Shown here one piece after another: positions 42,393-50,720 of a DNA stretch of 64,000 nucleotides. The notes under the pieces were generated by a model. The model ran no database searches and was not told the origin of the DNA. It was given only the letters and a program-made list of their open reading frames with translations. Numbering within the stretch: the first letter of the stretch is position 1; every line of letters begins with the position of its first letter. A program made the position numbers and the translations under genes. Location: positions 1 through 64,000 of the forward strand of contig SVJE01000002.1 in NCBI GenBank assembly GCA_015069135.1, given 5' to 3'. This DNA is from Oscillospiraceae bacterium. GTDB taxonomy: Bacteria > Bacillota > Clostridia > UBA1212 > SIG427.

Positions 42393-43418
42393 ATGCTTAT
42401 ATTTATTATCTTACTTATAATTATTATACCGTTTCTTCTTGCTTTTGATTTTGCTTCGCAGGTAATTATGGATCATTTTAATATTACATTTGATCCGATA
42501 GCAGATGTAATTATTTACGTTATTCTGGCTGCAATTTTGTTTATACTGCCATTTGTGTTACTGAAACTTCCTTTTGTTGAAAAAAAGTTTAGTGAGAAAG
42601 CAGGAATTCTTTGTGGAATTACATGGCTTATTGAAATTATAGCTGTATCCTTGTGGCTGTTTTTTCCGGCAAATATGTCATATATAAACACTAATGAAGT
42701 GTATTCCATGACTATAGAAAAATCACTTTATTACGGAACAGAGGATGAGAAAACGGTAAAAAAAGTAACGACCACAGACTTGGGACTTATTGAAGAGTTA
42801 TTAGTTGAACTAAATGAAGTCGACTATAATCATGCTACCAAGCGGGATATGGAAGCAAAACGCAAAAGTCCTACCTGGGAAATAAGAATGAAGAATCAGT
42901 GGGGAGAAGAAATTCAATATATTTGTATTTATTCTCCTAAAAATATAACTGTTTCTGAAGGCGAAAATCAAAAATATGCTAATTTTACAAAAAAATATGA
43001 TTACACAAAACTTGACATTTTAACTGGGAACATAGAATCCGGAATATTGTCAGAGGCAGCAACAGAGGCATTTTCCCAATGGGGAGATTTCCGTAAAGAA
43101 TTGTTTGACAGTTTCAATGTTGACAAAGAAAACAAATCCTGGTCTTTTACAATACCGAAAAATTTACCGGGATCGGATTATGAATTGAAAGTTTCCATGG
43201 TCGGTAAAACGGATTATAAAAGTGGAGAATTTATTCCCCACAAGCTTACATGTCTTAAAGAGCAACAAGAGAATCAGAATTGGATTCCGGGTGAAACATA
43301 CACGGTTCGGTTTGGTGATGCAGTAATTCAGCACTTGTGGATAACAGTTAAGGTTGACGGCTATATATTTGATAAAGATATGGTTGAATTCCTACCGGAA
43401 GAAAACCAATATCGTTAA
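42393..43418 (+). CDS. Membrane protein of unknown function
   Basis: 341 residues. Three hydrophobic segments in the first 105 residues (MLIFIILLIIIIPFLLAFDF, then a second and a third around 45-65 and 80-100) are followed by an extracytoplasmic part of about 235 residues. That part carries charged, mixed alpha/beta sequence, for example KVTTTDLGLIEELLVELNEVDYNHATK and SWSFTIPKNLPG. I recognise no family. It starts at the base after the YgjV-like stop, and is the last gene of the three-gene run. Confidence 0.68.
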   Translation: MLIFIILLIIIIPFLLAFDFASQVIMDHFNITFDPIADVIIYVILAAILFILPFVLLKLPFVEKKFSEKAGILCGITWLIEIIAVSLWLFFPANMSYINTNEVYSMTIEKSLYYGTEDEKTVKKVTTTDLGLIEELLVELNEVDYNHATKRDMEAKRKSPTWEIRMKNQWGEEIQYICIYSPKNITVSEGENQKYANFTKKYDYTKLDILTGNIESGILSEAATEAFSQWGDFRKELFDSFNVDKENKSWSFTIPKNLPGSDYELKVSMVGKTDYKSGEFIPHKLTCLKEQQENQNWIPGETYTVRFGDAVIQHLWITVKVDGYIFDKDMVEFLPEENQYR

Positions 43419-43495
43419 AGTAATGCATTTTAAGATTAACACCCAGAATAAATGTGAATTTTTTTCGAAACATAGGGTAAAATTAATAAAAAAAC

Positions 43496-43524
43496 TTGAA
43501 AAATGCAAAAAAATTGTATATAGT
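43496..43524 (+). promoter_or_regulatory. Promoter of purC
   Basis: TTGAAA (43496-43501), 17 nt, TATAGT (43519-43524). The short leader contains two GTGACAG direct repeats but no purine riboswitch that I recognise. Confidence 0.55.
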
Positions 43525-43587
43525 ATTTCTGTTAACAGTGACAGTATTTGTGACAGTTAAAATCTGATAAAAAAGAGGTCTTGTAAA

Positions 43588-44277
43588 ATGAAAATACTTT
43601 ATTCCGGTAAGACAAAAAATGTTGTATTAGATGAAGAGAAGAACGTAGTTAACTTGTTCTTTAAAGACACAGCTACAGGTGAGAACGGTGTATTTGATCC
43701 AGGTTCAAACTCTGTTGGTGGTAGCGTTGAAGGTAAAGGACAGATTGGTCTTAAAATTTCCAAGTATTTCTTCGAATTAATGGAGAAAAACGGAATCCCA
43801 ACACAGTACTTAGGTTCTGATATTGAGCAGAATTTAATGCAGGTTCGTAACCTTACAGTGCCAAAGTTGGAATTTGTATTGAGATATTTTACAGCAGGCA
43901 GCATGTGCAGACGTTTCTCTTTAGAGGAAGGTATCGTATTTGATCCACCATACGCTGAAGTTACATTGAAAGATGATATTCAGGGCGATCCACTTATCAG
44001 CGAGCGTCTTTGCATTATGAAGGGCTTACTTAAGGAAGGCCAGTGGGATGAGGCAGCTGACATAGTACTTCGTGTTGGTGAAGTTCTTAAAAATGAATTG
44101 GCTCCTTTAGGATTAACTCTTATCGACTTCAAAATCGAAATTGGTTACGACGAAACAGGTAAAATGTACATTGCTGACGAAATCACTCCTGACATTTGGA
44201 GAGTTCGCGATGAAAACGGCAATATCCCTAATCAGATTGACTGTTCCAAGATGTTGTTGGAAAAATTAGGATTATAA
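43588..44277 (+). CDS. purC: SAICAR synthetase
   Basis: Adds aspartate to CAIR in de novo purine synthesis. 229 residues, the usual size. Seen: YSGKTKNVV at the start, DPGSNSVGGSVEGKGQIG, a TVPKLEFVLRYFTAGSMCRRF catalytic-face segment, and LTLIDFKIEIGYDETGKMYIADEITPDIWRV, the substrate and metal site. It stands apart from purF at 49.3 kb; no other pur genes lie here. A 76-residue protein gene follows 14 nt later. Confidence 0.94.
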   Translation: MKILYSGKTKNVVLDEEKNVVNLFFKDTATGENGVFDPGSNSVGGSVEGKGQIGLKISKYFFELMEKNGIPTQYLGSDIEQNLMQVRNLTVPKLEFVLRYFTAGSMCRRFSLEEGIVFDPPYAEVTLKDDIQGDPLISERLCIMKGLLKEGQWDEAADIVLRVGEVLKNELAPLGLTLIDFKIEIGYDETGKMYIADEITPDIWRVRDENGNIPNQIDCSKMLLEKLGL

Positions 44278-44291
44278 TTCCGGAGGGTAAT

Positions 44292-44522
44292 ATGAAAAAA
44301 ATTATTTGTAAAGTTGAGTATGACACAGACAATGCACAGTTGATTGCAAAGCTGACAAGTGGTCAGTATGGTGACCCTGCAGGTTACGAAGAGTGTCTTT
44401 ATCAGACAGAGGACGGAAAGTTCTTCCTTTATGTGAATGGTGGTTCAGAATCTCCTTACACTGAGGAAAACATCAAGAGAATGTCCGCAGCTAAGGCAGA
44501 AGAGTGGAAGGCTAAACTATAA
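44292..44522 (+). CDS. Small conserved-looking protein, unknown function
   Basis: 76 residues, starting MKKIICKVEYDTDNAQLIAKL and containing YEECLYQTEDGKFFLYVNGG and SPYTEENIKRMSAAKAEEWKAKL. The pattern (a strand pair describing a form with a tyrosine-rich turn) looks like a small soluble protein. Good RBS CCGGAGGG, spacing 6. It is cotranscribed with purC and closed by a terminator. No function can be assigned. Confidence 0.72.
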   Translation: MKKIICKVEYDTDNAQLIAKLTSGQYGDPAGYEECLYQTEDGKFFLYVNGGSESPYTEENIKRMSAAKAEEWKAKL

Positions 44523-44540
44523 TATTAATTTTGGTATCCG

Positions 44541-44573
44541 AAAAGAGGCTGTTATGATACAGTCTCTTTTTCA
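44541..44573 (+). terminator. Terminator after the 76-residue gene
   Basis: AAAAGAGGCTG and CAGTCTCTTTTT pair around TTATGATA. Confidence 0.8.
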
Positions 44574-44597
44574 ATATTACATAAGAGGTGTTTAAAT

Positions 44598-45041
44598 ATG
44601 AAAAAAACAAAAATTATTACAGCTGTATTACTTGTTGTTTTTTTATTAATTTCAATGGTAGGATGTGGTGAAAAAAACAATAACACAAACAAACCGGCCA
44701 AAGTGAGAAACGTTACTTTTGATTTTGTTTCATTAGAAGAAGTTGACGGAAAGCATGAAATAACAATCAAATGGACCAATAACACTAAAGAAAACCTTAC
44801 CTTTGATGGTAGCGGTTATTTATACAAGAAAGATAGTTCCGGTTATGGTCATATAGGAAGTGTCTCTAACGACAAAGGTCTTACTTCACTGAACCCTGGG
44901 GAATCTATTGAAGTTAAATATTCACCAACTGATTGCAAGCTGGAAGCCGGCAACACCTATAGAATAGGAGCGCAGGCAAACTATGCTAAGAATGGTCAGC
45001 CAAATACCGATACAGTTTATGCTAAATTTGAGGTAAAATAA
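44598..45041 (+). CDS. Lipoprotein with an Ig-like domain
   Basis: 147 residues. Lipobox VGCG-type (MVGC, Cys near 24), a short Asn/Lys linker, then one domain of about 110 residues. Its core EITIKWTNNTKENLTFDGSGYLYKK matches the extracytoplasmic domain of the BlaR1-like protein at 45540 (IEIEWTNDTDEDFNIGYSYEVFRK) and the secreted protein at 47480 (INVKWHNNSDEVIMPKNGCTVYKK). All three are probably one domain family of immunoglobulin-like fold. It could bind the same ligand as the sensor or modulate it. A terminator follows, so it is transcribed separately from blaI. Confidence 0.78.
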   Translation: MKKTKIITAVLLVVFLLISMVGCGEKNNNTNKPAKVRNVTFDFVSLEEVDGKHEITIKWTNNTKENLTFDGSGYLYKKDSSGYGHIGSVSNDKGLTSLNPGESIEVKYSPTDCKLEAGNTYRIGAQANYAKNGQPNTDTVYAKFEVK

Positions 45042-45059
45042 CCAAAGTTTTTATGTTAC

Positions 45060-45090
45060 AAACAGCAGATAAAATTTCTGCTGTTTTTTT
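45060..45090 (+). terminator. Terminator after the Ig-like lipoprotein gene
   Basis: AAACAGCAGA, TAAAAT loop, TTCTGCTGTTTTTTT. Confidence 0.88.
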
Positions 45091-45091
45091 G

Positions 45092-45153
45092 TTGACATTT
45101 TGGTCTACAAGGTGTAAACTCTAATTAAAGATGAGGTCTACACAGTGTAAACT
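45092..45153 (+). promoter_or_regulatory. Promoter and twin BlaI-type operators
   Basis: TTGACA (45092-45097), 17 nt and TAAACT (45115-45120) form the promoter. Two copies of GGTCTACANNNTGTAAACT stand at 45102-45120 and 45134-45152, 32 bp apart (three helical turns). Each holds the dyad TACA-N3-TGTA, close to known BlaI/MecI boxes. The first covers the promoter, the second the transcript start. Confidence 0.75.
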
Positions 45154-45174
45154 TAATAGCAAGGGGGCTTTTTT

Positions 45175-45537
45175 ATGAATGATATTCAGTTAGGTACAGT
45201 AGAATCAAAATTTGCTGACATCATATGGAGTAATGAACCGGTGACATCTGCAAGATTAGTTGAACTTAGTCTGGAACAGTTACAGTGGAAAAAATCTACA
45301 ACTTTCACAGTGCTTCGCCGGCTTTGTGATAAAGGTCTTTTTCAGAATGTAAACGGAACGGTAACATCTCTTATATCCAAATCGGAATTTTACGCTATGC
45401 AAAGTGAGCAGTTCGTGGAAAATACATTTGAAGGATCTTTGCCTGCTTTTCTGGCTGCTTTCACTACCCGAAAAAACCTTAAACCGGAGGAAGTGGCAGA
45501 GATAAGGCGTATGATTTCAGAATACGGGGAGGAATAA
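45175..45537 (+). CDS. BlaI/MecI-family repressor
   Basis: 120 residues, winged helix-turn-helix dimeric repressor: LGTVESKFADIIWSNEPVTSARLVELS and TTFTVLRRLCDKGLFQNVNGTVTSLISK. The C-terminal part would dimerise and contain the site cut by the partner protease. It sits downstream of two operators, so it is autoregulated, and 2 nt upstream of its BlaR1-like partner. GGGGGC provides a weak RBS before the ATG. No beta-lactamase gene is present, so the signal is probably a different one. Confidence 0.87.
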   Translation: MNDIQLGTVESKFADIIWSNEPVTSARLVELSLEQLQWKKSTTFTVLRRLCDKGLFQNVNGTVTSLISKSEFYAMQSEQFVENTFEGSLPAFLAAFTTRKNLKPEEVAEIRRMISEYGEE

Positions 45538-45539
45538 AT

Positions 45540-47474
45540 ATGGAAGCTGTATTTTTGAAACTTTTGAACATGAGTATAACAGCCGGCTGGCTTGTATTGG
45601 CTCTGCTTATTTTAAGGCCATTTCTAAAAAAAGCGCCAAAGTGGATAACTTGTGCTATGTGGGCTTTGGTTGGCTTAAGACTTATTTTACCATTTAGCAT
45701 AAAAAGTGTTACCAGTCTTATTCCAAGCAACGAAACCATCCCTCAAGATATTGTTTATCAGGCCGAGCCTGAAATTGAAAGCGGAGTAGGTTTTATAAAT
45801 TCCTATATAAATCCCGTAATTTCAGAATCTATGGCACCAAATCCCGGGGATAGTGCAAATCCTTTGCAGGTAGTAAGCTTTATTGCAACCTGGATATGGG
45901 TAACAGGTATGGTTGTAATGGTACTATATACCATAATAAGTTATATCCGATTACGCTATAAAGTCAGAGAAAACATTCATCTCCAGGGCAACATCCATAT
46001 TTGTGACCATGTTTCCACACCTTTTATTCTGGGAATTATTAAGCCTGATATTTGTCTTCCTTCTGATATGAGTAGCCAGGACATGGAATACGTTATTGCC
46101 CATGAACAAGCACATCTTAAACGCAGAGATCACTGGTGGAAACCTTTAGGATTTATGCTACTGGCGGTATATTGGTTTAACCCTTTAATGTGGGTAGCAT
46201 ATATTTTACTGTGCCGTGACATTGAAATGGCATGTGACGAAAAAGTTATCGGCAAAATGTCTCCGGAGTACAAAGTGTCTTATTCAGAGGCTCTTCTTAA
46301 TTGCAGCATTTCAAGAAAGTCTATAGCAGCCTGTCCTCTTGCTTTTGGAGAGGTGGGTGTAAAGACTCGTGTTAAATCTGTTCTTAATTACAAGAAACCT
46401 GCTTTCTGGATTATGATAGCCGCATTGATAGTTTGCATTGCTGTGGCTGTATGTTTTCTTACGGATCCCATGGGGCGGAAGCTGGAAAGTGGTTCTGATT
46501 ATGAGGGTATTTCTATAGAGGTTTTGTCTGTAGAACGTGACGGGAGTCGTCCGGCTATTGAAATTGAATGGACTAATGATACAGATGAAGATTTTAATAT
46601 AGGGTATAGTTATGAGGTTTTCAGAAAAGAAGGGAAAGAATGGATACCTTGTGCAGACTCATATTACTTGACTACGCTTTCCAAGCACCTTGGATCCCAC
46701 AGCACCTTGAGGAAAAGTTATAACCTTGTAGCGTTTGACTTAAGTCAACCGGGAATGTACCGCTTTGAAAGTGTTGTTGATAGAGAAGAAAATAAAAAGG
46801 TATGGGTAGATTTTATTCTCGAGGGAGAGTTAGAGAATAGTTATACACTTTATCCTGCTTACAAACCCGAAAAGAAAGATGAGGTGGACAGCCCATATGT
46901 AGTACTGAACCATGAGTACAAAAGCTTTCATTTATATCAATCGTATCTGGCTCCTTATATTAACACGGGCTATTACGAAGTGAGAGGGAATAGATTGTAC
47001 CTGAGACCAGTATTTAACAATTCCATTTTTGTATTTGAACTTGAAGGTGACAGCCTTATTTTTAAAGCAGCAGAATCCTGGGGGGTTTTCACATATAAAA
47101 ATCATGATGGTACCATAAGTCCTGCAATAGAAGATGGAGCAATTTTTAAAGGTATTGAGTCCATTACAGAAGAAAGCTTTGGATATGATGTTACAAAGGA
47201 TTATATAGACTATGATATTGACAAAGATGGAGAAAAAGAGATAATCTCTATGAGAATGAGAAAAGTGTCAGCGCTTTTCACAGTGGATTTTGTGATTACA
47301 GAAAAAGATAACACAAAAAAAGTAAGCACAATTGATATGGAGCCGGGCGATTTTACCTTTGTGGAAAGAGATGGCAAATTGAAAATTAAATCACGAAGAG
47401 ACCCGTACGGTAACAATGTTGTTTATTATAATGTTTTGTATAAAGATGGTTATATAGCAATTTCACAGGAGTAA
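45540..47474 (+). CDS. BlaR1-like M56 metalloprotease sensor with Ig-like extracellular part
   Basis: 644 residues. Residues 1-310 are the membrane-embedded M56 protease: the zinc site HEQAHLKRRDHWWK (HExxH near 185), then WFNPLMWVAYILLCRDIEMACDEKV with the third ligand, and a last membrane segment AFWIMIAALIVCIAVAVCFL. Outside, residues 325-435 form an Ig-like domain (IEIEWTNDTDEDF) and residues 440-644 a further beta-rich domain ending DKDGEKEIISMRMRKVSALF. There is no penicillin-binding sensor domain with SxxK, so it is not a beta-lactam sensor of the classical kind. It presumably cleaves the adjacent BlaI-type repressor when the outer part binds its ligand. Confidence 0.83.
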   Translation: MEAVFLKLLNMSITAGWLVLALLILRPFLKKAPKWITCAMWALVGLRLILPFSIKSVTSLIPSNETIPQDIVYQAEPEIESGVGFINSYINPVISESMAPNPGDSANPLQVVSFIATWIWVTGMVVMVLYTIISYIRLRYKVRENIHLQGNIHICDHVSTPFILGIIKPDICLPSDMSSQDMEYVIAHEQAHLKRRDHWWKPLGFMLLAVYWFNPLMWVAYILLCRDIEMACDEKVIGKMSPEYKVSYSEALLNCSISRKSIAACPLAFGEVGVKTRVKSVLNYKKPAFWIMIAALIVCIAVAVCFLTDPMGRKLESGSDYEGISIEVLSVERDGSRPAIEIEWTNDTDEDFNIGYSYEVFRKEGKEWIPCADSYYLTTLSKHLGSHSTLRKSYNLVAFDLSQPGMYRFESVVDREENKKVWVDFILEGELENSYTLYPAYKPEKKDEVDSPYVVLNHEYKSFHLYQSYLAPYINTGYYEVRGNRLYLRPVFNNSIFVFELEGDSLIFKAAESWGVFTYKNHDGTISPAIEDGAIFKGIESITEESFGYDVTKDYIDYDIDKDGEKEIISMRMRKVSALFTVDFVITEKDNTKKVSTIDMEPGDFTFVERDGKLKIKSRRDPYGNNVVYYNVLYKDGYIAISQE

Positions 47475-47479
47475 TAGCA

Positions 47480-47905
47480 ATGAAAACAGCAATGAGATTT
47501 AGTTTAATTCTGGTAGCAGCAGTAATTTTGACGGTAGCAATGGTTTTGATATTGCCTGAAAAGGGTGCACAGTCTTGTTTTTCCGGCCATCGGGATGTTT
47601 CTCTTGTTATTGAATCTTTTGACGAGGTTAATAAGCTCATAAATGTTAAATGGCACAATAATTCTGATGAAGTTATAATGCCGAAAAATGGCTGCACTGT
47701 GTATAAAAAGATTGACAATCAATGGGAGCTTTTAGATGCTACTCCGGCATTTCTCTTGGCTATACATATAGGTCCGGGAGAAACTTATGATGAAACCTAC
47801 AGGGTTGGTCATATTGATATGACTGCTGGTTCAGCGTATAAAATAGAGACAGAATTTTCCATGGGAGAGGAAAATTATAGTATCAGCTTAGAGTTTGAGA
47901 AATAA
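47480..47905 (+). CDS. Secreted/membrane-anchored Ig-like domain protein
   Basis: 141 residues. One N-terminal hydrophobic segment (FSLILVAAVILTVAMVLILP) without a lipobox is followed by an Ig-like domain (DVSLVIESFDEVNKLINVKWHNNSDEVI) homologous to the domains in the lipoprotein at 44598 and the sensor at 45540. It begins 5 nt after the sensor gene, so it is the third gene of the blaI operon. It might present ligand to the sensor or act as an accessory decoy; this is speculative. Confidence 0.75.
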   Translation: MKTAMRFSLILVAAVILTVAMVLILPEKGAQSCFSGHRDVSLVIESFDEVNKLINVKWHNNSDEVIMPKNGCTVYKKIDNQWELLDATPAFLLAIHIGPGETYDETYRVGHIDMTAGSAYKIETEFSMGEENYSISLEFEK

Positions 47906-47937
47906 AGCCCAACTTAGTGTTGTAAAAATTTCAAAAT

Positions 47938-48120
47938 CAGTAGGACGAAACGGCGGTTTTTCCTACCTAACTTATACAAAATATATAAAAACAGTAGGTC
48001 AAAAACACTGAATTCCGGGAAATTGACCTACTGTTTTATTGGTTATAGTGAGAAAAAGGTAGGAAAATTAGGGATTTTTACCTACTGAAAATAAAAAAAC
48101 CGGATTTAAAAGTAGGACTC
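47938..48120. repeat. Array of hairpins with AGTAGGT stems
   Basis: Convergent gap. Hairpin A, CAGTAGGA ... TTCCTAC (47938-47965). Hairpin B, ACAGTAGGTCAA and TTGACCTACTGT, an exact 12-bp stem (47991-48033). Hairpin C, GTAGGAAAA ... TTTTTACCTAC (48059-48085). A last unpaired copy, AGTAGGACTC, stands at 48111. Loops differ. Confidence 0.75.
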
Positions 48121-48128
48121 TGAATATT

Positions 48129-49073
48129 TTATCCTTTTCTGAAAACAGTTTTTAATTTTACTGTGATAATATCGGCTACCTGAGAAACAATAATGGCCAC
48201 AAACATAATAACGCAACCTACAATTTCGCGACCGGTTAATGTTTCGTGGAGGATTAACGCACCACAAAGTACGCCAAACACTGATTCCATACACATAAGT
48301 AAAGAAGCTACGGTGGCTTCCGTATACTTTTGGCCGATAATCTGGAATGTGTAAGCAAAACCACAACTCATTACGCCGGAGTAGAGCAAAGGAACTATAG
48401 CTGTACTGATAGCGCCGATGTTTGGAGATTCAAAAATAAACATCAGGATACAGGAAATAGAACCTGAGACAAAGAATTGTACACAGGAAAGTTTAACACC
48501 ATCCACGTCAGGAGCTAATTTTTCAACAAGCAGAATATGTACAGCAAAAAATATGGCACATATAAAGGTAAGAATATCACCAAGATTTATTGTCCCTAAA
48601 TTGTTGGGGTCAATACAAAGGAAATATAGTCCTACGAAACCAACGGCTACACAAATCCAGGTAAGCACCGGTACTTTCTTCCGGAATACAAGACCCAGTA
48701 AAGGTACGAAAAACATATAAAGGGCAGTGATGAACGCTATCTTACCGGATTCAGAATAGTTAAAAGCGAATTGCTGAAAATTGGATGCTATACATAAAAA
48801 TACACCCAGGACAGAACCATATATGATTGTCTTTTTGTTTAAAGCTTTATGGTGCGCTCTGCCTTCATGGTTCATGCCATTGACTTTAATACCATCTTTT
48901 ATGAGAACTACAGGCAGAAGGACCAGTGCCCCCATTAAAGTGCGGATACCATTAAAAGTAAATGCTTCTATAGATTCCATGCCTACACTTTGGGCTACAA
49001 AAGAAGAGCCCCATACGAAAGCTGTAAGCAGTAACATGATTACGCCCTTGAACTGTGTTTTGTTTGTTACCAT
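48129..49073 (-). CDS. DMT-superfamily (EamA) transporter
   Basis: 314 residues with ten predicted membrane segments in two EamA repeats. FKGVIMLLLTAFVWGSSFVAQSVGMESIEAFTFNGIR is the standard opening, and EATVASLLMCMESVFGVLCGALILHETLTGREIVG the usual second-repeat signature. It is an exporter or importer of metabolites or amino acids; substrate unknown. I chose the ATG at 49073 since CAGGAG lies 9 nt before it; the longer TTG start at 49088 would overlap that RBS. Confidence 0.88.
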   Translation of the reverse strand: MVTNKTQFKGVIMLLLTAFVWGSSFVAQSVGMESIEAFTFNGIRTLMGALVLLPVVLIKDGIKVNGMNHEGRAHHKALNKKTIIYGSVLGVFLCIASNFQQFAFNYSESGKIAFITALYMFFVPLLGLVFRKKVPVLTWICVAVGFVGLYFLCIDPNNLGTINLGDILTFICAIFFAVHILLVEKLAPDVDGVKLSCVQFFVSGSISCILMFIFESPNIGAISTAIVPLLYSGVMSCGFAYTFQIIGQKYTEATVASLLMCMESVFGVLCGALILHETLTGREIVGCVIMFVAIIVSQVADIITVKLKTVFRKG

Positions 49074-49149
49074 AATTTTCTCCTGCAAAATATTAACATC
49101 AATTCTTGATTATATCAGTGTAAGGAAATAAATTCAATTTGAAAAAATA

Positions 49150-49178
49150 TTGTATTTTACAGTAAAATGTGATATCAT
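49150..49178 (+). promoter_or_regulatory. Promoter of purF and its leader
   Basis: TTGTAT (49150-49155), 17 nt, TATCAT (49173-49178). Confidence 0.5.
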
Positions 49179-49214
49179 TTTTCACGGATATTTTTGTTTT
49201 CAGGAGGTACCCGA

Positions 49215-49289
49215 ATGTTAAGGGCCATACAACTGAAAAACTTAATAAACAAAATAGTAATTAACTTTAATGGCGCAGTGCAGGTATAA
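49215..49289 (+). CDS. Putative leader peptide upstream of purF
   Basis: A 24-codon frame with an excellent RBS (AGGAGGT, 7-nt spacing) beginning MLRAIQLKNLINKIVINF and ending in GAVQV. Its stop codon lies in the loop of a terminator-like hairpin that precedes purF. Four Asn and four Ile codons stand out, but there is no run of a single codon. It looks like a classical attenuator peptide, not a functional protein. Confidence 0.45.
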   Translation: MLRAIQLKNLINKIVINFNGAVQV

Positions 49290-49312
49290 GTGCAGGCGTC
49301 ATTATATTTTTT
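49268..49312 (+). terminator. Attenuator-type hairpin in the purF leader
   Basis: TAATGGCG (49268-49275) pairs with CGTCATTA (49297-49304), eight pairs with one G-U, followed by TATTTTTTCTT. It overlaps the 3' end of the leader peptide frame and stands 26 nt before the purF start. Confidence 0.5.
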
Positions 49313-49337
49313 CTTCTAAACAAGGACGGTGCAAAAA

Positions 49338-50711
49338 ATGTTACACGAAGAATGTGGAGTTTTCGGAATATATGACAGAGATGGTTACGACGTGGCCAGA
49401 ATGACTTATGCAGGACTTTTTGCAATGCAGCACAGAGGCCAGGAAGCCTGCGGTATAGCTGTTAACAGAGACAGAGAAATATATTTATATAAAAACAGAG
49501 GACATGTAACAGAAGTGTTCCATGATGCAGAACTTGACCAGCTTAAAGGTAAATTTGCTATTGGCCATGTACGTTATCCTGCAGGTAAGGTTACTGGTGT
49601 CCTTAATGCACAACCGTTGGTTACCTGGTATGTTAAAGGTCAGCTTGCTATGGCACACAACGGTGCAATTTCCAATGCAGCAGCTCTAAAGAAAGAACTT
49701 CAGGAATCAGGAGCTGTTTTCCAGACAAAAACAGATACAGAGCTTATGATGCACCTGATGGCAAGAGAGAGACTTAAAACAGGCCGCGCAGAAACAGCTC
49801 TGGTAGAAATGATGAAAAAGGTAGAAGGTTCCTACTCTTTGGTTGTAATGAGTCCGCAAAAATTAATGGCTTGTAGAGATCCAAGAGGTATGAGACCACT
49901 TTGTATAGGTAAGCTTGGTGAAAATACTTATGTAATTGCGTCTGAAAGCTGTGCTCTTGATTCTATAAGAGCTGAGTTTATCAGAGATGTTGAGCCGGGA
50001 GAGGTTATTGTAATTGATGAAAACGGTCTTCGTTCCATTAAGGATAACTGCTCCGGTAATCATCAGATTTGTATATTTGAATATGTGTACTTTGCTCGTT
50101 CTGATTCAATTATTGACGGACAGAGCGTTCACGAAGCAAGAAAGAACTTAGGTAAGATTTTATCAGAAACTGCACCTGTAGAGGCAGATATGGTATTCGG
50201 TGTACCGGATTCAGGTATCGACGCTGCTATCGGTTATGCAGAAGCATCAGGGATTCCTTACGGCAAGGGAATGGTAATAAACCGCTACATAGGTCGTACT
50301 TTCATACAGCCTACACAGGCAGAGCGTAAGCAGAAAGTAAATATGAAACTTAATGTTCTTAAGGATACTGTAAAAGGCAAGCGTGTTATTATGGTAGACG
50401 ACTCCATTGTAAGAGGCACTACTTGTGCAAACTTAGTTGAAATGTTAAGAGAAGCAGGTGCCACAGAAGTTCACATGAGAATCAGTAGCCCGCCATTTGT
50501 ATGTCCTTGCTACTTTGGTACAGACGTACCTGAGAAAAAAGAACTTATGGCTTGCAACTACACAGTAGAAGAAATGTGCAAGAAAATTGGTGCAGATTCA
50601 TTGGCATTCTTCCCTGTAGAAAGACTCAAAGAAACAATTCCTAATGCAACTTGCGGATACTGCGATGGTTGTTTCACGGGGAAATATCCATACAAGGAAC
50701 CTGAAAACTAA
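49338..50711 (+). CDS. purF: Amidophosphoribosyltransferase (glutamine PRPP amidotransferase)
   Basis: First step of purine synthesis: PRPP plus glutamine to phosphoribosylamine. A 5-residue propeptide MLHEE precedes the nucleophile Cys6 (CGVFGIYD). The glutaminase domain runs to about 230, and the phosphoribosyltransferase domain has the PRPP loop VIMVDDSIVRGTTCANLV. Cysteines in FVCPCYFGTDVP and CGYCDGCFTGKYP match the 4Fe-4S type of Bacillus PurF. The ATG at 49338 is chosen over an in-frame GTG at 49329, which would bury the essential N-terminal Cys deeper. It is preceded by the attenuator-like leader and followed 9 nt later by hisH. Confidence 0.94.
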   Translation: MLHEECGVFGIYDRDGYDVARMTYAGLFAMQHRGQEACGIAVNRDREIYLYKNRGHVTEVFHDAELDQLKGKFAIGHVRYPAGKVTGVLNAQPLVTWYVKGQLAMAHNGAISNAAALKKELQESGAVFQTKTDTELMMHLMARERLKTGRAETALVEMMKKVEGSYSLVVMSPQKLMACRDPRGMRPLCIGKLGENTYVIASESCALDSIRAEFIRDVEPGEVIVIDENGLRSIKDNCSGNHQICIFEYVYFARSDSIIDGQSVHEARKNLGKILSETAPVEADMVFGVPDSGIDAAIGYAEASGIPYGKGMVINRYIGRTFIQPTQAERKQKVNMKLNVLKDTVKGKRVIMVDDSIVRGTTCANLVEMLREAGATEVHMRISSPPFVCPCYFGTDVPEKKELMACNYTVEEMCKKIGADSLAFFPVERLKETIPNATCGYCDGCFTGKYPYKEPEN

Positions 50712-50720
50712 GGTAAAATT

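Noticed and set aside
43419..43587. Purine riboswitch before purC
   Set aside because: No conserved three-way junction or TATA...loop words are seen; only a promoter and two GTGACAG repeats.
44598..47474. Beta-lactam resistance locus
   Set aside because: BlaI/BlaR1-type proteins are present, but the sensor has no penicillin-binding domain and no beta-lactamase lies beside it. The serine hydrolase at 41.0 kb is cytosolic and 3 kb away in a different operon.
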